From positions 13,510,001-13,574,000 of the forward strand of contig CATNEN010000038.1 of the NCBI GenBank assembly GCA_950097015.1: 64,000 nucleotides of DNA, read 5' to 3'. The notes below the pieces were generated by a model. It saw only the letters and a program-made list of their open reading frames with translations, was not told the DNA's origin and did no database searches. A program made the position numbers and the translations under genes. Positions within the stretch are counted from its first letter, which is position 1, and each line of letters starts with the position of its first letter. The DNA is from Macrostomum hystrix. Its lineage: Eukaryota > Platyhelminthes > Macrostomidae. Of the stretch, positions 20,792 to 35,543 are shown one piece after another.

Positions 20792-23700
20792 GCTCCCAAA
20801 TCCACACGCACCTGAGCCGCGCTGTCATTGGCCACTCCCAGGCCGGAATGAGCCGGATCGGCCCGGAATTGCCATGAATCTTCAGCCGCACATCTCGTGT
20901 CCCTGCAGCTCACTCACCTGAGCGTGCAGCCGTGTAGCCCCATGCCCATGCAGTGGTTTCCTCCGCAGGTCCATTAATAGATGCCATCACGGGATTCTGC
21001 AGAGCCCTCAAAACTGGGCAGAAATTCAGACTTCAAACGCAGCTCCAGTTTGGCGGGCACCGGACGGCTGGTTGTACGAGTAAGTGAATAAAGTCTAGAA
21101 TAGAAGTGTGGGAGGGAAGCCAAGGTGTCACTCAACATTTTTTGCGATTCTTCCATCGCCCACGTAGAGTTTCCTCGCCCAATCACCCTCTCTCTTTGGC
21201 TTTGCTTGGCTACTAAACACCTTGTAAAGGCAAGGCATATTTCACCTGTCTGTTGCCATAAAGATTGTTCCCGCGGTAGAAGGTGAAGAGAGGGAGAGAA
21301 AGGCAAATCTAAAAGCGATAGGTGGGCGTGCAATAAAAAGCGAATGAGTCATGAATTTGGGATTTCCTACCTCAAAGCAAAGCACCTCGCGAAAACGCGA
21401 TCCCCAAATAGCAAGTAGATATGACGGCAAGTACGTTTCATAAACCTTCAACGATTACTAAAACGAGAGGTGGTTATAGGAAATTTTCCCAGGCAGGAAC
21501 GAAAACGTTTGCTGATTGTGGCCTATAGCAATCTTGGGAGTTGTAACAGCACTTATTGCCCCCGGGGCGGAGGGGCGCAAGGATGGGCTGATTTGGCTCG
21601 CATGTGCATTGTGAGTTGCCAAAAAAAACAAAGCTTTTTCCGGCAGCCGCGTTCAACTCTGCATGCGGCGCGCCTCAAATACGTTTTCAGGATTAAGTTT
21701 GATCCAGGTAGAATCTAGTTTAGTGTATTAGCTCGTACATGTAAGCAATGACTGTGTTTTCTAAAACACGAATGACGTAAAGGACTTGTTGTGTCTGAGA
21801 CCATCAAAATTCAGTTAGAATATGTCTTCAGGCTCATATTTTCCATAGACCAGTGAAGTCAAGAATCGAACTCGTGACCCTCAAGTCAAGAGTCCGACGC
21901 TCTAACCACCACGCTACAACGAAAGTTATACATGCAAAGGATTTTTAGCTTGTTGTTTGAGAGTTTTTTTCGAAAATTAAAAATCTGTTCTAGAATCAAA
22001 AGCAGAAGCTAGGCCTACTCAAAAACTATATTATGTCGCATATTTTGTGACAATCTAGACTAATAAAATAGTTTTAGCGCCGTGTAAGCTCGTGTTATAT
22101 ATGGAGCGAAGCGAATCAAATTAAGCTCATGTTCCCATTACAAATTCAAGAGAAACTGCAGAAATAGCGGGAAACAAAGGAACATGCACGCAGTATAGCC
22201 TATTAAGATGCAAGCTATTTTCGCTACATGCAACCAAAGCATATTGATAAGCCCGTCACTGACAAGATCGGATTAGGAGGACAAATCTAATGGAAGCTAT
22301 TTATAGTGTTTTTCATATAAATCCCAACAAATCTTGATTAAGACAATAGCGAACATCTGTTTTCAGACCTGTGTGTTGATTATCTCCTGAAATGTGCATG
22401 AAAATTATTTTAGACTGCAGATAATTTAATACACCGACTTACAGGGCTTGCTGGATAAACCATGCACGCTTAAATACAGCAGTTCCGTTCTATTGCATGC
22501 AGCTTCGAACAGGACAGTGGACAAAAACAATAAATTTATTCGCAAGAGCGGCCACCGCAAACATATTTTACAGAACCTGTAAATAGATATTTGATTTATA
22601 CATTTATTCGATAGTTATTTGTCAGTAATCACCGACGCCACCAGAAGTTGTTGAATCACCGGCCTGAGTATCCTTCAGCATCAGGGTGCAATTGACTGAC
22701 CCTGATGTGTGCAGATATGGCTCTCGTTCTCATTCTCAGCTAGTGGTCTTATATCTTTTTGCAAATAATTTTTGTTAAACTGCTTTGCATCTAAATCGCT
22801 TTCATTCGCCGCCTTATCCGGGATGGAAACCAAGTGCAGTAAGATTGTGAGGTTGTTCAAGCAGCGCATTTAGGTCGGCACAGTTGCTAGGCGTAATATA
22901 TTTTCCAAAAGCAGAATATTGACAGCTAATTTGTTCCGCTAAGTAGACCGTGGTCGACGCGACTTCATTTTCTCATGTTTTTTGATTGAAATCTTTTCAA
23001 AAGAGGTGCGACAGGATCGGGAGGCACCACCGAGAGATAAAGCTACATTTCAACAGACAATCACATGATTGCTGACTCTCGTCTCTGTAGGTAGATAATA
23101 AATGAGTGTCCTTTAACAGGAAGACGTATGTCGTCTTCAATTTATTTATGTTCTTAGACAGAACAATTTTACTGTCTGAGAACTGAAGTCTCCTGTTACC
23201 TCTTCAGTTGCCTGAATCCTTTTAGCGGGCTGCGGATGCATCAACGTGTTCCTTAGTTTATTGTAATTGTAAGTTTGTACTTACAAAAACAGGAATTTGT
23301 TTTCTATGACCTAATCATATCTTTTATTTCCAATCTATAATAATTATTAATATCTTCTTCTATTCTTCAATTATTTTTTATTAAAAAATGAACTACTTTG
23401 TGTACATTTTGCTGCTGAAGGAATTTAATTTAAGAAAAGTGACTGAAAACACAACTTTTTTTGCCAGCGTCAGTCTTTTACTGATGGTATACAGAACAAG
23501 CAAAAAGGTCGCAGCTTTAAACAAAAAAAGAAAACGTTAAAGAAAAAAAGAAAAAAGAAAAACTTTTTTGCTAAATTAGGGTAGGGTCGGGTAAAAGAAT
23601 ATAGATTTGCAAAATCTTTGTTATATACGCTACCAAACAATTTTATTATTTTTGGCTTCTTTTTTAAACCAAATAATGTTTCGACGGGTGCCAGCTCGAC

Positions 23701-24473
23701 ATGAAAAAAATTCTAAATAATTATTAGACAAAGCTTTATAAAAAAGGCATAACAGTGAGCGTGCTTGGGGATTATAAATAACAGTTTAAACAATTTCTGA
23801 AAAACCAATTACACTTTACTAGTAGTTTTGATCCTGTATTAGCTACGTTTACACGTTTAGCTAGTCTTGTATTAGCTAGTTTAAAAAAAGTAGCTTAATT
23901 GCCGAAACTTAACTAGCTATTACATAAACATACATTTAGGCCCTACTAACAGAAATAAAAGTCATACCCTATACTAAATCCGTTACTAAGTTTTACGAAC
24001 TTTGTTAACAATATGGCAGCTGTGGTAAGTGGGCTAAAGTAAAATAATTTTTTTACATTTGCTGTTGTATTTATTTTTACTAATTAGGCCAAGCAATCTG
24101 TAGTGGGCCTATTGAAAGCTATATAATAGTTAAATAGCTATGTATATAATTGTAAAATTTAGGAAATATTGGAAAATTGGCCAGTTGGCTACAGTCAAAA
24201 AGAGAAAAAGTGAAAAATGACATTAATATTCAATATTATATTATATTATGCACCCAATTCTATTCTAGCAATATCCTTTAATTTAAATATTTAGCTATTC
24301 ATAGTTACTTCAAACACCAAACATAATTATCGAAACAAGGCATAGTATCACATGAAAATCTTTGTCATGTACTTTTTATAACCAGCTAACCAATTTAATC
24401 TAGGCCTAGTGTACTTTTTAACTAAGGCATGTTAACTGTGTTAACAACACAATCTTTTTATATTTGTATGCTA
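20792..24473. other. AT-rich spacer, no gene
   Basis: This stretch is mostly AT-rich with scattered short open frames that show no domain or motif. A tRNA-like SINE head lies at 21855-21925. I see no gene, array or complete transposon. Confidence 0.55.
21855..21925 (-). repeat. tRNA-like SINE head
   Basis: The minus strand reads gtagcgtggtggttagagcg, tcggactcttgacttgaggg and cacgagttcgattcttgac: A-box, anticodon arm and B-box. It closely matches the head at 59343-59405. Confidence 0.6.
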
Positions 24474-26874
24474 CAAGGGGTGTTCAAAAAGTAGTGGGAA
24501 TTTTCAATGTAGCTGATAATCAGATTCAGACACATTACATTTCTATTTGTTTTATGAAAGTGGATTTGTGTATCTCTCACTCTGTAATACTTTTTTAATT
24601 TTGCTATTATCTTCTGGTTCTGGCATTCAAAAGTTATGAACAATTTAGTGCAATTCCCTAGGGTACAACTTACAGAAACTTTAACAAGTAGTCCTTAAGA
24701 CAAAACATGACAACAAACTATCAGTTGTAATCCAATTGAAGTTCATCTTAACGGGTACAGATCAAATCGTCATATTCTAAAACATCATAGTATAATGATG
24801 ATTTGGGCAAGTGTCACAATATTCAATTTAATATGACAATCTTGACTATTTGTTCATTGCTCATTTTAATTATAAATGGATTTGAATATTTGATGATGCA
24901 TAATTCAAACAATTGATTTAAAGGCAGTTAAAAGTAAATGTAGATAAAAAAGCACTGATAAAAGCGTTAGTTAGGCACAATGAACAGACAAATGCAATAT
25001 ACAAATATTGCAAATCATGACAATGCAATAGAAGGGTACATTTGAGTTACATGTACATAGCTACATGTTGAACGAAATTCAGTGCACATCGCACATGTTA
25101 TGTTATGTACAATGTACTTTGAGTGGCTCAAATGACATTATTTTTGTAGAGCCAAGTGAGACAAGGCCAAAAATGTATGCTTTGCTTCGCTTATACTTTC
25201 AGTAAAGCTGTTTGCAAAGCCAATAAAATAGCAATATGATGACTTCGTTAATGTCACATTGTCCAATGTGGACAATATGAAAATTTAGATAATGTTATTC
25301 TTTTTACAACTGTCATATGACAATTTAGAATATGACAATTTCGGCTGGAGCCATCTTAAGGTCAACTCAAATGTATTTTTTTGTCAGGGATGGAGACCTT
25401 CTCCACCTAGTCTCCTTTGCAGCTGATGCAAAAAGCTGATGCACTTCTCCCATGCGGTTTCCCCACAAGTCAATTGCATGAGCGTATTTCTCCTTGGGAA
25501 TCGCAAAAACAAGGATGCGCCAAACCTCTTCTTCAAGGCAGTGACGATTTGTGTAGATTTTTGCCATAAAAAAAATCTTTTGCGTAGAAAAAGACAAGTC
25601 TGCTGGCGCCTAGTCAGGGGAGTAGGGTGGGTGAGGCAGGAGTTCAAACTTCATGCCCTGAATTGCCTCCACTGTCTTTGAAGACATGTGCAGTCAGGCA
25701 TTGTCATGGTGGAGAACTGAAGGCTTGATTCCACTGCGCCATTTATTGTGGATCTCAGCCTTGAGCTCTTTCAGAAACAAGATTTAGCGCTCTGCATTGA
25801 CAGTTGTGTTTGGCTCTAGGAAATCGATTGTCAAGGGGCCATGACAATCAGCTTCTGGCAATGAGACTCTCGGTGAGCATTGATTGGAGGATCAGAGCCC
25901 TTTATTGCCCAGACGTTTGACTCTTCTTTTGTTGGGGGGTCGAAGTGAGGCAGCCAGGTTTCATCACCTGTGACAATGAGCTGTCGAAAGGCCTCCCATC
26001 CACCTCAATCTTCAACAAGCCTGAAGTTGCTGTTGCATGTGTTTTGTCACTGTGCTTTCATCTCTGGGGTGAGAAGCCTGGGAACCCACCTGCACTGAGC
26101 TTAACAAGATTCATGCTGCGGATGCAATGATGAACTATGGACTTAGGCATATCCAGTCGGTCAGCAATTTCCCTGATGGTAAGGTGAGCATCTTCTTTAA
26201 GCAGATCCAAAATGTGATCATTAAGAGTCTTGGATGCAAGCATCCTTGGCCGACCAGATTTTGGCAATGCCGCCACATTGGTTCGACCGGCCTGAAACTC
26301 CTCAATCCACCAGTAAACTGTGCTTTTGTTTACTGCATGTTGTCCATGGATGTGCTGCAGGTTGCACACAATCTTGGACACATTGTGTCCCATGCTCCAC
26401 AGAGTGAAAATAGCATTGTGATGTCCCCCTTTTGAGTGGATGTCTGACATGTTTGCACAATCTTCAGATGCTTCAAATGTGCAAGTTGACAAATGCTTAG
26501 CTGAGCTGGCTTGCATCTAAAGCTTGAGACTGACTGGCTTTGGTGATGCTTGCATGAGCATAGTTCTAATGTTGAGCCCATAGACATGCTCTTGAAAGCA
26601 TTTCTGTAGGCATCATCGCGTAAACTTAATGCAGAAAAAGTACAAAGCAAAACTTTCTTTGTTGAAAGCCTTCAAAATGTCATCTTCTGTAAGTCGTACC
26701 CTGGGGAACTGTACTAACTAGCTCATAACTTTTGAATGTCAGAAGACATTTACAAAAGAAAAAATATTGCATAGATTGATAAATCCGCTTTAAAGAAAAG
26801 TTAATGAAATTAATGTATCTGAATCCAACTATGAGCTACGTTGAAAATTCCGACAACTTTTTGGACACCCCTCG
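24474..26874 (-). mobile_element. Oversized degraded mariner element 3
   Basis: Inverted ends of about 40 bp: left caaggggtgttcaaaaagta and, complemented, right cgaggggtgtccaaaaagtt. Both continue into ggaattttcaatgtagc / ggaattttcaacgtagc. TA flanks both (24472-24473 and 26875-26876). At 2.4 kb it is nearly twice the usual mariner length. The transposase occupies the middle, with noncoding sequence on both sides. Confidence 0.85.
25367..26516 (-). pseudogene. Mariner-like transposase pseudogene
   Basis: The N-terminal half is open (TVYWWIEEFQAGRTNVAALP, SGRPRMLASKTLNDHILDLL, LTIREIADRLDMPKSIVHHC). The catalytic motif GDETWLPHFDPPTKEE is at about 25969-25922. The second Asp block reads HHDNA followed by an in-frame TGA (complement of 25694-25696). 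The third, PHPPYSPD, is followed by TAG (complement of 25610-25612). It is therefore nonfunctional. It is divergent from both other mariners here. Confidence 0.88.
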
Positions 26875-26876
26875 TA

Positions 26877-29240
26877 TAATCAGAATATTAAAAACAAATA
26901 CATTGGTCCTGCATTCCATACTAGCCATTCCATCTAGCCATTCTAGGTAAATGATCTAGGTAAACTTTGGGTTTATTGTAGCAGCTACATTAAAATATAA
27001 AGACAAAGACAAAAATGAAATAGGGGCTCATTCTTAGAAATTGTATTCAGCAAAAAAACTTTGTTTCAATGTAATACTTTAGTTTTAATGTACCATTTTT
27101 GTTTAAATGCATCAATGTACTGAATTGATAGAAGTTTTACTAAAGTGGAGAAACTTGAGGAAGGATGCAAAGAGCAGGAATAAATAAACATGTGAGAGGG
27201 AGTAAAAAGTTAATGTTTTTTCATGTGAGAACAATGTTTAGAATAAGAAAGTTTGAAATGGCAAAGGCCTTAGATTTATTTCAAGAGACATTAGGAAAGA
27301 GAAGTGAATAGAGTGAAATGAGAGCTGTAACCCTAGATCCACTAGCAAACCCAAGATGGACTAAAGAATAATTGAAAAGTGATAGAAGTAACTAATGAGT
27401 GATAAGACTTAATAAAGATGGTTAAACAGTGATAAAAGGGTAAAGACAGAAAAAATGATATAGATAAGTTTCAGTTGCTAGTTAAGTTATAAGTGCAAAT
27501 AAAAAGAAAGAATAAAATTTGGCCATATTGAACATCTAATGTTACCATATTAAATACATAATGGTACCTGTTTGAATTTGAAAAAAGAAGTACATAAAGT
27601 AAATAACGAAAGACACTCATAAGTTGGCCATAATACAATTTTTTAATTATTAGACTCCAAAATAATGTTTATTGCTAAATTGCTAAATCCAATGGCAATA
27701 GGGAAGGGAATAACTATAGGCATAGTTATTTGTTAATATTGTATGCTAAAGTTAATGCTAATCTGATGCATAGATATAGACCAACCAATTTAACCAACCA
27801 ACCAATATGCATTTATAGCACATAGTACATACATATGTATATTGCATAGTCCTTGCCCATATTTATTTTTCCTGATATAGCTATTTCGCTTCTAGGAAAT
27901 GCAAGAAATGAATAAGAATGTATTATTTTAGTAGTAATAGAAGCAATGAACATGTGAGAGATTAAGGACAATGCCTATTTGTAGATATACAACAGTAAAC
28001 ATTAAAATAGACAAGGCAGAGGTCTAAAAATTAGTTTAACTATATATTACTCGGCTACTCGACTCGAATTACTAGACTCGACCAAACACCAGGCTTGTTT
28101 GGACTCTACTCTGATGCAGGTAGTCTCTAGTTCTTATTGACTGCTTGTGCCAGGTCGTGAATGCAAGAAAATGGCCTTCCAGAGATGGCAGATTTCAATT
28201 CAGGGAATATCCAGAAGTCACAAGGTGCAAGGTCTGGTAAGTAGGGCAGATAGGACAGCCGCTGGGCTCCTTGTTGCTCCAAAGAAGCTTAAGTTGCAGC
28301 TGCAGTGTGTGGTGCCGAGTTCCAAGTTCCAAGTGTGTTGTGCCAAGTTCTCGCCCTCTGCCATCTTTCCTTAAGCATGCATTTAGGAATGGGCGCTTCC
28401 ATAGCTGACACCAAGCTCATAGGCAAGGAATCTCAGTATCACACGGCGATCCTCACGCAGTCTGTGCAAGCCACTGATGCCTCGTTCACAGTTGTCCAGG
28501 GTCGTCCAGACCAACTCTCATCTTTGGAGTTCATCCATCCATTAGCAAAGTGGCGCATCTAGCATGCAAAATGTTCAAATGATGGAGCAGCTTCACCCAA
28601 CACGGAAACTAAGTCGGCATAAATTTCCACAGCTTTTTTTGCCCATTTCCACAGCTTTTGATGGTTTCATGTAAAGGCTAAAAACACGATTTGGTTGATG
28701 TCAAGTAAAACTGAAAATAATTCGCAAAATCAACTGAAACTCTAACAGGAAAGAAAAACTTTTTTACAAATTAGTCAATTTTCTGCTTATTTAATGCAGC
28801 AGAAGTGGCTACAAGTGACTAGGTTGCAGAACTTTTTGATCGCCCATCATATTTCACTGTAATCAGTTTTATTAAGAATAGACAAGTAGAAATTACTGTA
28901 TCTTGGATAGGTAGCTGTGAATATGATAAAAATAAAGTTGGGATGTATAACCAATGATGCGTTAATATTTTATTAATTTTCCCATTGTCAGCTTATCATT
29001 AAATATTTATCTTGAGTGTTTTAGTCCAATTGGATGAAGAATAACAAAAGAAGTTATTGATGAATTCCAAAATGTGGTATTATTATTATTTTATTATTTA
29101 TTAACTCCTTATTTCATTATTATTTTACTTATTATTTACTTCATGTTATCCTTATTATTAAGCATGGAAATTTGTCACTTGAGTAATATTCACAGGCCTA
29201 TGAATAAATAAAAATAAAAAATCTATCAACTGACTACCAG
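26877..29240. other. AT-rich spacer upstream of PSMC5 exon
   Basis: Low-GC sequence with poly-A/T stretches. It holds a transposase fragment at 28150-28260 and must hold, or lead to, the missing first exon of PSMC5, which I could not locate. Confidence 0.5.
28150..28260 (-). pseudogene. Mariner-like transposase fragment
   Basis: One minus-strand frame reads YLPYLPDLAPCDFWIFP, continuing into LKSAISGRPF. This is the mariner third-Asp block YSPDLAPCDFWLFPKLK with minor changes. The sequence up to about 28560 may be more of the same relic, but I cannot align it confidently. Confidence 0.65.
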
Positions 29241-32299
<3,059 letters not shown>

Positions 32300-32490
32300 G
32301 CTGAGACTCTGGCTAATTTATCTAGCTTAGAATCCAAAACATCAACTGCTTGTTAGCTAGCGTTTCATTTCGAGCAGAAAGTTTGTCATGATTGCAACTG
32401 GTTTAATCTGATTTTGAACTTCGGTCGTCCGTATATTTGTTTATTTGCTTGTTTGTACGTGCAAAAACTTGAATTTTCGGTTTCAGTTAA

Positions 32491-32496
32491 AATAAA
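32491..32496 (+). terminator. Polyadenylation signal of PSMC5
   Basis: AATAAA lies about 190 nt after the PSMC5 stop codon and is followed by T-rich sequence. Confidence 0.5.
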
Positions 32497-32499
32497 ACC

Positions 32500-33322
32500 C
32501 TGAAAAGGCGCGCCCAAGCTTTTCGCAACAAACAGTTTCTCCTTCGCTACTGTCTTATTTTGTGCAACAACTTTAGCGTCTTCTTACCCTCCTCCCTGTC
32601 CTCATATAGCAATATCGGTGTCCACTGTCCATCAGCTGTCGGGGCTATTTTGCAGTGTTAGCTTATCCCACTTTAATTGCAAGCCCTGAGAGTTTCAATA
32701 TCTCAGGCGTCTTGCGCATGTTTATGAATATGACAAGCCTAATCCCAGTTGAAAACGACAGAGTCCTTCATTTTTGCACTGAAATTACAATTGTAATGTC
32801 TGTTCTCTTCATTTACCTTCTTGGTGACCAACAAGCAGTTTATATAACATTCAAATGTGCTACAGTTTGATGTAAATTGTCCTTTCTTTCTTTCAAACTT
32901 GTTGCTCATGTGATCACTGAGCACAATCTTCGGGAATACGAGCGAATGCGATCGAAAATGACAGAATCAAACACATTTTCTGGCTACTGCTACTAAAGCA
33001 GGAATTCGCAACTAACATATAGAAATATACGTAGCCTTTTAACGCGAATTCTTACAAGTCCCGAATTAGAAGATTCCGAGCAAATGAGAATTCCCTACAA
33101 CATACTTCCGCCTGGGATCAACATGACCTAATGAGGATTTTCTGCCAAAATCCCTGGCATTATTTCCTAATGAAATTTCCCGCTATGATCCATACGAACG
33201 AGAGTTAATAGCGAACGAGCGATCACGCAATGAAAAATTAACTATGAGAAAGGACCTCGTATAGAAACTCCGCGACGAGAATTCCCAACAAAGACTTTCG
33301 AGAAAATTGTAGTTCGATAATA
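32500..33322. other. Spacer between PSMC5 and recombinase-like element
   Basis: No gene recognised; only short open frames without motifs. Confidence 0.5.
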
Positions 33323-34412
33323 GCGGTCTTTCGCGTCCCTGGGATTTCCCTAGGGAAATCCAAAAAATAGGTTAAACTCAAAATGTCTATGGTCGTTAAG
33401 CTATAATATTGAAAGCAGAGTTGTATTTAGAACAAGTATAAACAACTAAACAAACTACATTATTTCTAACAAGTAAAACTGGTTGTTTTCCGTAAATGTC
33501 ATGCAAAATATCAAAATGTCACTTATGATAAATGTTGAATGTGCAGCCGGTGAACGTACCACTCTCGCACGCAGCCCAAAATGAGTCATCATATTGTAAT
33601 AGAACTCATGCTGTAACTTTGCTGGTGTGCTCCGATCGAAATACTTTCGAAGCTTAGCTAGATCATCGTGTTCTATGGAGCTGAATCTCTTTACTTCTCG
33701 GCCGTTCTCCAGAAACAGTTTAGCAGCAGCTTTTAACATATTGTTCGCTTTTTTGAACAGCTGGTTAGATATGATATCCACTCCACGCGTCCGAAGCAGC
33801 CAGCGATACAAACCGGACCGGAAACAGCGCAAAGTAGCAGGTGCATAGTACCCACCGTCAGAGCGCTTGATAGTTCCATACGCAATCCGGATATAGGCCG
33901 CCAATCGCTCCTCTGCGCAGGTCTTAATGTAGACTTCAAGTTGAAGGGACTCCATGGTCGAATAAAAAGTTTCCAGAGCCCATTTTTCTTGCTGACTCGC
34001 ACTTGGTGGTTCAGTTTTTTCTCAGCCAAATCAATTGATCTTGCATTAGAGCCTCGATATCTTCGTTTCGAGGCTCTTTTGTATCTAGCAGTTCGGCAAG
34101 CGTATTATCGTAAATTCTCGCAGCGAATGCAGCCGCGATCTCTTCTATTCTATCTGCGTCCATTTCTAGAGCAAATAGAGCGTTGTCAGCTTCCATGCGT
34201 GCGGCTATCTCGTCCTTCGTCAGTCCAACTATGTCTCCGTATTCAATATGTAGCAGACCGCTAGGCCGGTAGGATCTATCTCCTTCCATCAGGTTAAGTG
34301 ATTTCGATCCAGAAGATCCAGAGTTTAACTCGCTATATTCGGCCATAGACATAAGTAATATAGACATCGGTCTTTAATGGGTGTTTCCCCAGTCAGGCGG
34401 TCTTTCGCGTCC
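33323..34412 (-). mobile_element. Possible Crypton-like element bounded by direct repeats
   Basis: A perfect 16-bp direct repeat, gcggtctttcgcgtcc, lies at 33323-33338 and 34397-34412. It is followed in both copies by loosely similar A-rich sequence (gggaaatccaaaaaatag / agagaaatctttaaaatag). The recombinase-like frame lies between. The boundaries as element termini are inference. Confidence 0.45.
33455..34367 (-). pseudogene. Tyrosine-recombinase-derived (Crypton/DUF3504-like) protein, frameshifted and truncated
   Basis: From ATG 34367-34365 a frame runs to a run of six A (minus strand) near 34017. A +1 shift then leads into a second open frame whose first ATG is at 33955. Across the shift the reading is coherent: DQLIWLRK then EKWALETFY and LEVYIKTCAEERLAAYIRIA. 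The second part has the hallmarks of the DUF3504/Crypton core-binding region: GGYYAPATLRCFRSGLYRWL and, at its end, HFGLRAR. The C-terminal catalytic half (R...HxxR...Y) is absent. Sequence past VVR at about 33545 looks noncoding, although gtacgt there could be a splice donor. Related domains occur in host genes such as KCTD1, ZMYM and QRICH1, so domestication is possible. The frameshift may also be a homopolymer sequencing error. Confidence 0.65.
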
Positions 34413-35425
34413 TCGGACTGATCCATTTTTAGAGAAATCTTTAAAATAGATGGGGAAACTTATCGTACTACAATAACCCTATACGCGCCCTCGGCCATGA
34501 CATTAAAGACCTCGGAAACCATGCTATATAGTATTACATTAACAGAGACCAGTCGCGATAAAGTCCCCATTTTGAACATGATTCGAATGTATCAATCATT
34601 GTACCATGACTACGTGGCTATCGGGCGGGCTGATATTCGATTATTTGTAATTATGTGCTAAAATTTAAGTTAATTATTGGCTTATCAAATTCTGAAAAGA
34701 GAAAATCGCGATGCAAAATACTTCTAGGATGTTCCGAGGTATCTTAGAATTATATAAACTATGAGTCTTTAATTATGAGTTAAAAATTTGTAATTCCTTC
34801 CCTGGATTAACCCATAGACAAGACTTGTTGACGACCAATTCATAAAATGCTTTAACCCACGCTTATTTATTTCTTTATGTTACGTGGCGCTCTGTTCCGG
34901 TTTAAATATAAATATATAAATTTAAGTATATTTCGCCTAACGGAATCCTCATTGACACGGCAAAGTGGCATAGCAACTGCGGTCGCGCACACCTACAGCG
35001 TTTGAGTTGGCGCCGACGGTTGCGGCGAAAACAACTAATATAACCCAAAACCTAGTTTACACATCGAATTGTATTTTATGGCGCATCAGGAGGAAAGGTA
35101 AATGTTTTATATGGTTTGGCTTCCTTGCGATGTATATCTAAGGGTCCTCTAAGGACATCAGAGAATCATCCCTCTATGACAGGGATGGGTAACCTCAACG
35201 GCTACAGCGCGCCGGAGTGACAGTTTAGAAGACAGGAGATGTGTGACACTAGAATTTGTCTCCAGTCCTCCACACATTAAGAATCATACATGCCCTTCAA
35301 AAGAATTCCTTCAAGTCAATTCAGTATGAAAATCATCCCTTTATCTGAGTCGCACGGTAGCTGGGTTTCAAGAATCGTCCCTACGCATTCCCAGCCTCTG
35401 CAAACTAATTAGATGACGGAAATAA
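34413..35425. other. Spacer, no gene
   Basis: No coding region or repeat array was recognised. The 5' end of the next gene must lie here or further upstream in part of 34.4-35.5 kb. Confidence 0.5.
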
Positions 35426-35543
35426 TTAAACAGACCGTCGAAGAAGCGACCGGATGCACCACCCAGCAAGCTGCCGCAAATTGAGTGCCCGCCGTGCATC
35501 CTCCGCGGCTCCTGCCTTCCAGTCTGCGGCGTCCAGTTAGCAG

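Noticed and set aside
20974-21451. Overlapping minus-strand frames of 119 and 69 aa upstream of the orphan gene
   Set aside because: No motif, no splice sites joining them to the orphan gene, and they begin beyond its TATA box.
33323-34412. LTR retrotransposon based on the paired 16-bp repeats
   Set aside because: The repeats are far too short for LTRs, and no reverse transcriptase or gag-like sequence lies between them.
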